Assembly (NCBI GenBank): GCA_020650975.1 | Contig: JAIPMN010043757.1 | Coordinates: forward strand, 1 to 22,082 | DNA from: Apostichopus californicus | Lineage: Eukaryota > Echinodermata > Holothuroidea > Aspidochirotida > Stichopodidae | Reading direction: 5' to 3' | DNA length: 22,082 bases | Part shown: positions 17,511 through 22,082 of the stretch, one piece after another | Numbering within the stretch: position 1 is the first letter of the stretch | How the letters are laid out: every line of letters begins with the position of its first letter | The notes under the pieces: generated by a model | The model's input: the letters and a program-made list of their open reading frames with translations, nothing else | What the model was told of the DNA's origin: nothing | Databases searched by the model: none | Made by a program: the position numbers and the translations under genes

Positions 17511-19786
17511 ATCGGAAATCTGCTTCAACCCCACCTAGGCCACACACCCTTCTTTATAACATCCTTCAAGAAAGATTGATTTATCGCAACAGATTATTAA
17601 AGATTATTAAAGATCTTTTATTGAAACACTTCCTCATGTCAGTTAACTGACTACTAATGAAAATACACGACAATTGCTGCAAGCAATTGAGTTTTGGGTT
17701 CCATTTTCAAGCAGCATGAGCGTTAAAAGTGCCAGACGAAACGTTCTGGAAACACTGACTGACAGGAAGGATCTACAGGTACCACGTCTACATTGTTTTG
17801 AATAGAAAAAAAACGAATACTGAAATCACCTTACAAGAACAGTCGACTTCAACATGAGCAGATTTTGCCTTCAGATAGATCCAAATTGTGAGTTGTGAAT
17901 GACAAATGATTTTCAATCATCTCGATGTTTACTAGAGTTCGGTGTTGAAGACGCAAAGCACCATAAATATCGTCATAGTTCCTTCGCAATCACGCGCAGA
18001 CCAGTTGACCAAAACTGGTAAAACTGCCGTAGTAGCGTAGGCTGGAATTTAAATGAAAATATTTGACCGTGATGAATTTCACAATTTGCTATTGCGGAAT
18101 CCAGTCAGGAAGGACGTTTTCTACTCAACAGGTTTGGGGTTTTTGTAAGAATTTACTTCAGCAGTGATGATTTGTCGTTTTAAAGAGGCATATTTATATG
18201 TGAAAGTATTGTTTGAGGTACTAGACAGACGCATCGGGTGAAATCATCTATTTGACTTTGTTTCATGTTACAGTAATGGAAGGAATTTAGCGTTTGACCG
18301 TATTGTTTGACTGTACAAGCATCGGCAGGCTATATTTAAATGTATAATTCACTTGATCTAAGCTATTTAAAATACATGAATTATATAACTTGATGTATCA
18401 TGATCCGAGGAATTACAATTTGATAATTTAAAATGAAAACGTACATTACGCAAATCCATTTGCAACGTGCATTAGTTTCGGTTATTACTCGTAACCCCTA
18501 TGGAAGGTATTGCCACATCATTGTGCGAAATATACTTTGGAAGTTCCACTTACTTTTCAGTGAAATTCGTGTTTGACATCGTTCTTATAAGTGCAAGAGA
18601 AAATCCTTTAATTAGATTGATAAGCCTGTATTTCAATCATTAGAGACCAAAACGAGTCGTGGCAACGTCTTTCTGAAATTCCATCCATTGGCCGTGTTCG
18701 TACAGAGGTCCTAAAAATAGTAGCAGTATTTTCCTTCCAAATTATTTTAGCAATCTTCTTGTTTACTGGAAAAACCATTCAAACTTGTGTGTTTCGCTGT
18801 AAAATGCATTCAGTTTCAGTTCCTGTAAACTCGAAATTGAAATAGACATACATGTTCCGCTAATATGTTGAGTGTTAGAGATATAGAGTTTCTGTGGAAT
18901 TGGATAGTCCGTGTACGACAAGTTAGTTGCCATTGTTAAAATGTCAGCGAAATAAAACAAAGTAAAAATAATGGAATAACACCTTGTAACAAAGTACATT
19001 TAAGCAAAAAAGTGATTTTTTTTAAATACCCGTATGATTTAATGCAGCAGTTAGGTTTTCCCGATGCTTTGTGATTCTAATATCCCATCACAATGTAATA
19101 AATCAACCAACCCCACTTTATGTCATCTGTAAAAAGTTTCTGTTTTTTAGATTTGCTACTAAGATTGTGGATAAAATTATATGAAAGACATTTGAAAGGG
19201 ATTAATGAATGTGTCCCTTATTAATATGTTCAATCTAAGATATGGGTGCTTACTTGCAACCCTATTTTGATTGACTTTTATACGGTAGGTTTGCTCAAGT
19301 TCAATATAAAACAGAAAAAGCACTGTCTTCAAGCAGCAACATTCCCGTAAAATATAGTTTCGATTCTGTCGGGGAAAATGTGCTAAATATCAATTTACAA
19401 TTTTGATCAACGAAATATATCCCTAGTCCCCCACCTGTCCGTTTTTTATATTTTCTAGGATGTAAGTTGCATATCTTAACATGCTGTTATTGGTCGAAAA
19501 AGGTACTAGATAACGCAAAACTTGTAAACCTTAAAAGTATTTATAGATCGGAGTCGGGTGAGAAACAAACACAATGTTCATTTTCTCAAAGAATAACGGC
19601 AACGCTGATATCCACATAGGCCTACTCACCAATCACAAAGCAGTCCTTTAAGTTTAACACAATATTTCAGAAAGACGTAGTTTGCATTTAAAGCGCAAGT
19701 AAAATTGAGTTATTTTGTTCAGTTTAGAATAAGAAATTCATCGAACTGTTCTTCGGTTTATGTTAGCCAAGCGTGATGAGGTCAAG
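17511..19786. other. Intergenic, no gene recognised
   Basis: About 2.3 kb of A/T-rich sequence. A TATA-like TATTTATAG at 19539-19547 lies about 240 bases before the candidate start codon at 19787. No domains, repeats or RNA genes are recognised. Confidence 0.5.
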
Positions 19787-19847
19787 ATGGCGTCACTTCA
19801 GTTTGATGGACTTATGACGTTAGGAATACATACACCGGCATGGGCAG
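19787..19847 (+). CDS. Candidate first coding exon of another gene
   Basis: An ATG in a good initiation context (GTCAAGATGGCG) opens 20 codons beginning MASLQFDGLMTLGIHTPAWA and ends at the donor G|GTAAAG in phase 1. Phase 1 is the entry phase of the Ig exons in the neighbouring gene, so a paralogous receptor gene could start here (inference). The peptide is not a strong signal peptide, and no Ig exon follows in the remaining 2.2 kb. The region just upstream is somewhat richer in CpG, with a TATA-like box at 19539. Evidence is only context and donor quality. Confidence 0.25.
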
Positions 19848-22067
19848 GTAAAGTATCTCGTGTGTTCTAAAGTAATTATAGTATGTATAGTAAAGTTACA
19901 GTAAAATTCGGGTAGGCTATCCAACTTTCAATTGGAAAGTAACTACTTCATTGCGTACTTGTAGATATAAATGAGTTTACTAATCACAGAGAGAGTCTAT
20001 TGCTAAACTCGAGGTATATTTTGGATACTTGGAAACCTTAGCCAGCCAAGTACCTTTGCTTTCACAATCGTAGGTTAAGATGAATGTTCCAGACCTAACA
20101 ATAGGACCACTCGTGGCAAAAAATTGTGTGAATCGAAACAAGGAAATATGTTAAGTTGATTTGTTTTTCTTCACAATAGAGATTGTTGAGAAAGAACCCC
20201 GCGTTTATCACTTACTGTGACAGTCTGACTTATCACTTCAATGTGGTTAACCGTTTAAGCTAAATGTCAAAGTAATATATTAATTATTTTGTATTCTATT
20301 GTCAACTAAGCTGTAATAACTTTCATTCAGTTCATGTAGTATCGAACATCAAATCTACATTTTAAATAATTTGACATTGTGATCAAGCAGCAAAAGACCT
20401 CGAACTGAACGCAACAGTGTAATATGTAACATGTAATATAATTTGGTCTCGTCTGAAACTAACCCGATAGACTATTGTTTCAGCATTTTATTATTGTTGT
20501 GAAAAGTTGACTTAATTAGCCGTACAAAACAATTTAAAAACATGTTTTATTTTGATAGGTAATTCACCAAATGATTGCATTAGTTCTGGCATCAATGTGT
20601 GTGAAATAAGCAGTATATACTAATAAATGAGCTGTTATACATTTCCATTATCAAAAGCAATCGCTCTATAGTGTTCTACCACGAAAGTAACTTGACTGAT
20701 TTTGGAATGTAAATAAAGAAGAACTGAACCTGCGCATCCTGCTTCAAATGTTCATTCAATTTCTAAAAGTATGAAGTTTCGAGAGTTGTACATTTAAGCT
20801 TTAAAGATCGTCTGTATCAAAAGTGAAACCGAGTGATGTAAATAAACTGGGTACGGATCTAATTTTTCGCCATCATTTGAACTAAGGTACAATGACATTT
20901 TACTGATACATTATCCGAAATATTCCTAAGCAACAGTAAAAGTGCTGCAAAGCATTACTTCATGAACTCAACACCTAGCTTGTGACATTACAACAAGAGA
21001 CACCGACATCAACGAAAGCTATGCGGCATCAACATATACAGTTTATGATAAATTATTCAATTGCAACTCGTCGCATTGCCATCTGTCGCCTTGACCACAA
21101 CATTAGACGTACCCACACTACTTTACCCTTTACATCCTCCAACCATCTTTTGCCAGAAAGAAATGGTACTAAAAGCAACTTCTCTGACTCTGTCTTTCGT
21201 AATCTTTAAGTAATGGCATACAACCCATTAAACATGTAGAAAAAACCTCTTGTCATACCAACTATATACCAGTTAAAATTTATACCACAAGCAACAAAGA
21301 CGACGAATGGAAAATGTTAGATTGTGACGTGATGATAAGCAGCTACCTAGTATATCGTAGGTATACTATACCTAGACGCATGTTTAGCCAGAAGGTACTT
21401 ACAGTACCCATCGGTAGCGGTATGGTACAACTTATCGTGATGGATTGCAAAAACAAAGGTGTGACAGGACGAGTAGTGTGTTTTACATTAGTTCCTGCAA
21501 GAGTACTTAGTGGCCGAGTAACACGGATTGGTCACTTTCGGTTGAGTTGTCAATGGGGGTTCGTTGCTGTGCAGGACAGTTTTTGAAAAGGGGACCCGCT
21601 CTGATGCGAGAGTCACTTACATTTTAGGCTCGTTGATAGGTAAAGGGTGGTAGTTCATATAAGTGGTCTTATAGAGGGTGCTCTGTGATATACGTTCAGT
21701 ATTTAGGGGGACACTGTGTAATAGTCTCGGTTGTATATGTGGTGTAGGTGCATCAATACAATCGTTGATGATCTAGTTTTAAGCCAAACGTGCCCTGACC
21801 CGTCAGTGAATGGCGTTACGCTGTTGATAAACGATTCTGTGTAATTATGTCTTAGAATAGTGATCGTCGTCAACGAGGTGACTTTATATTCAAAGTCAAT
21901 TCGATGAGTATAAGTCAGTGTCTTAGCGTTTCCCGTTTAATAACACCCATGATGATTTGATTCTCGTGAGACATATTGAAAAGGTCCATTCCCTATCTAA
22001 AGCTTCTTAAAGGGCTTGAAGCCTTAGATTCGTACAAACAAAAGAGCTATGCATAGGCGTACGAGGC
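19848..22067. other. Downstream flank, no gene recognised
   Basis: If 19787-19847 is a real first exon this would be its intron. The sequence around 21314-21586 is open on the plus strand for 90 codons but shows no recognisable domain. It contains short palindromes (TAGGTATA-C-TATACCTA at 21358-21374; GGTAC-TTACA-GTACC at 21394-21408). Plus-strand base use shifts from A/C-rich near 21000-21200 to G/T-rich near 21400-21770, for no clear reason. Confidence 0.4.
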
Positions 22068-22081
22068 GGGGGGGGGGGGGG
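22068..22081. repeat. Poly-G run at window end
   Basis: Fourteen G in a row at the very end of the window. Such runs can mark a real homopolymer, a read artefact or a contig edge. Confidence 0.9.
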
Positions 22082-22082
22082 C

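Noticed and set aside
17181..17650. Overlapping open frames of about 100 codons on both strands.
   Set aside because: No recognisable domain; the plus-strand frame is driven by the poly-C tract.
21314..21586. A 90-codon plus-strand open frame.
   Set aside because: No motif, no flanking splice logic, and it overlaps short palindromes; kept only as a note in the flank.

Overview
The window reads as an A+T-rich, intron-bearing animal genome. The clearest content is a single plus-strand gene (about 12-14364, 5' end outside the window). It encodes tandem immunoglobulin-like (Ig) domains, then one transmembrane helix, then a NACHT-family NTPase. Expanded NACHT/NLR repertoires and lineage-specific Ig families suggest a marine invertebrate, perhaps an echinoderm. 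That placement is inference; nothing in the sequence names the species.

Layout. (1) 12-9842: ten full-length Ig exons of about 290-318 bp, each normally covering one domain with phase-1 splice sites on both sides, plus a 72-bp relic of another (4088-4159). One full-length exon is broken by a 1-base insertion (8889-9189). The first (12-313) lacks a donor at the expected place. A tandem duplication of about 250 bp lies in one intron (5351-5852). (2) 10549-10623: a 75-bp phase-1/phase-1 exon encoding the membrane helix. (3) 10843-11012: a candidate alternative exon giving a short, helical, stop-terminated tail. (4) 11254-11285 and 12670-12697: two micro-exons whose phases (1 to 0, then 0 to 1) complement each other. 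(5) 11934-12150: a fragment resembling the cysteine-rich P2X7-like zinc domain inside an intron, flanked by an imperfect inverted repeat. (6) 12993-14364: the NACHT region with Walker A, Walker B, a TSRP sensor motif and a winged-helix RHQFIQE motif, interrupted by one frameshift near 13698. (7) 14365-22082: mostly without recognisable genes. It holds a possible decayed coding stretch (15530-16240), simple repeats, a possible first exon of another gene (19787-19847) and a terminal poly-G run.

How it could work (inference). The Ig exons form the ectodomain of a type I membrane protein and the NACHT module sits in the cytoplasm, giving a membrane-anchored NLR-like receptor. Because almost all Ig exons and the membrane exon are symmetric phase 1, any subset can be skipped without losing frame. 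This would tolerate the broken exon and could generate splice diversity. All Ig domains lack the canonical F-strand cysteine and instead carry a conserved N-terminal Cys (usually CP) together with the B-strand Cys. The NACHT frameshift means this copy may be a pseudogene, or the assembly may hold a one-base error.
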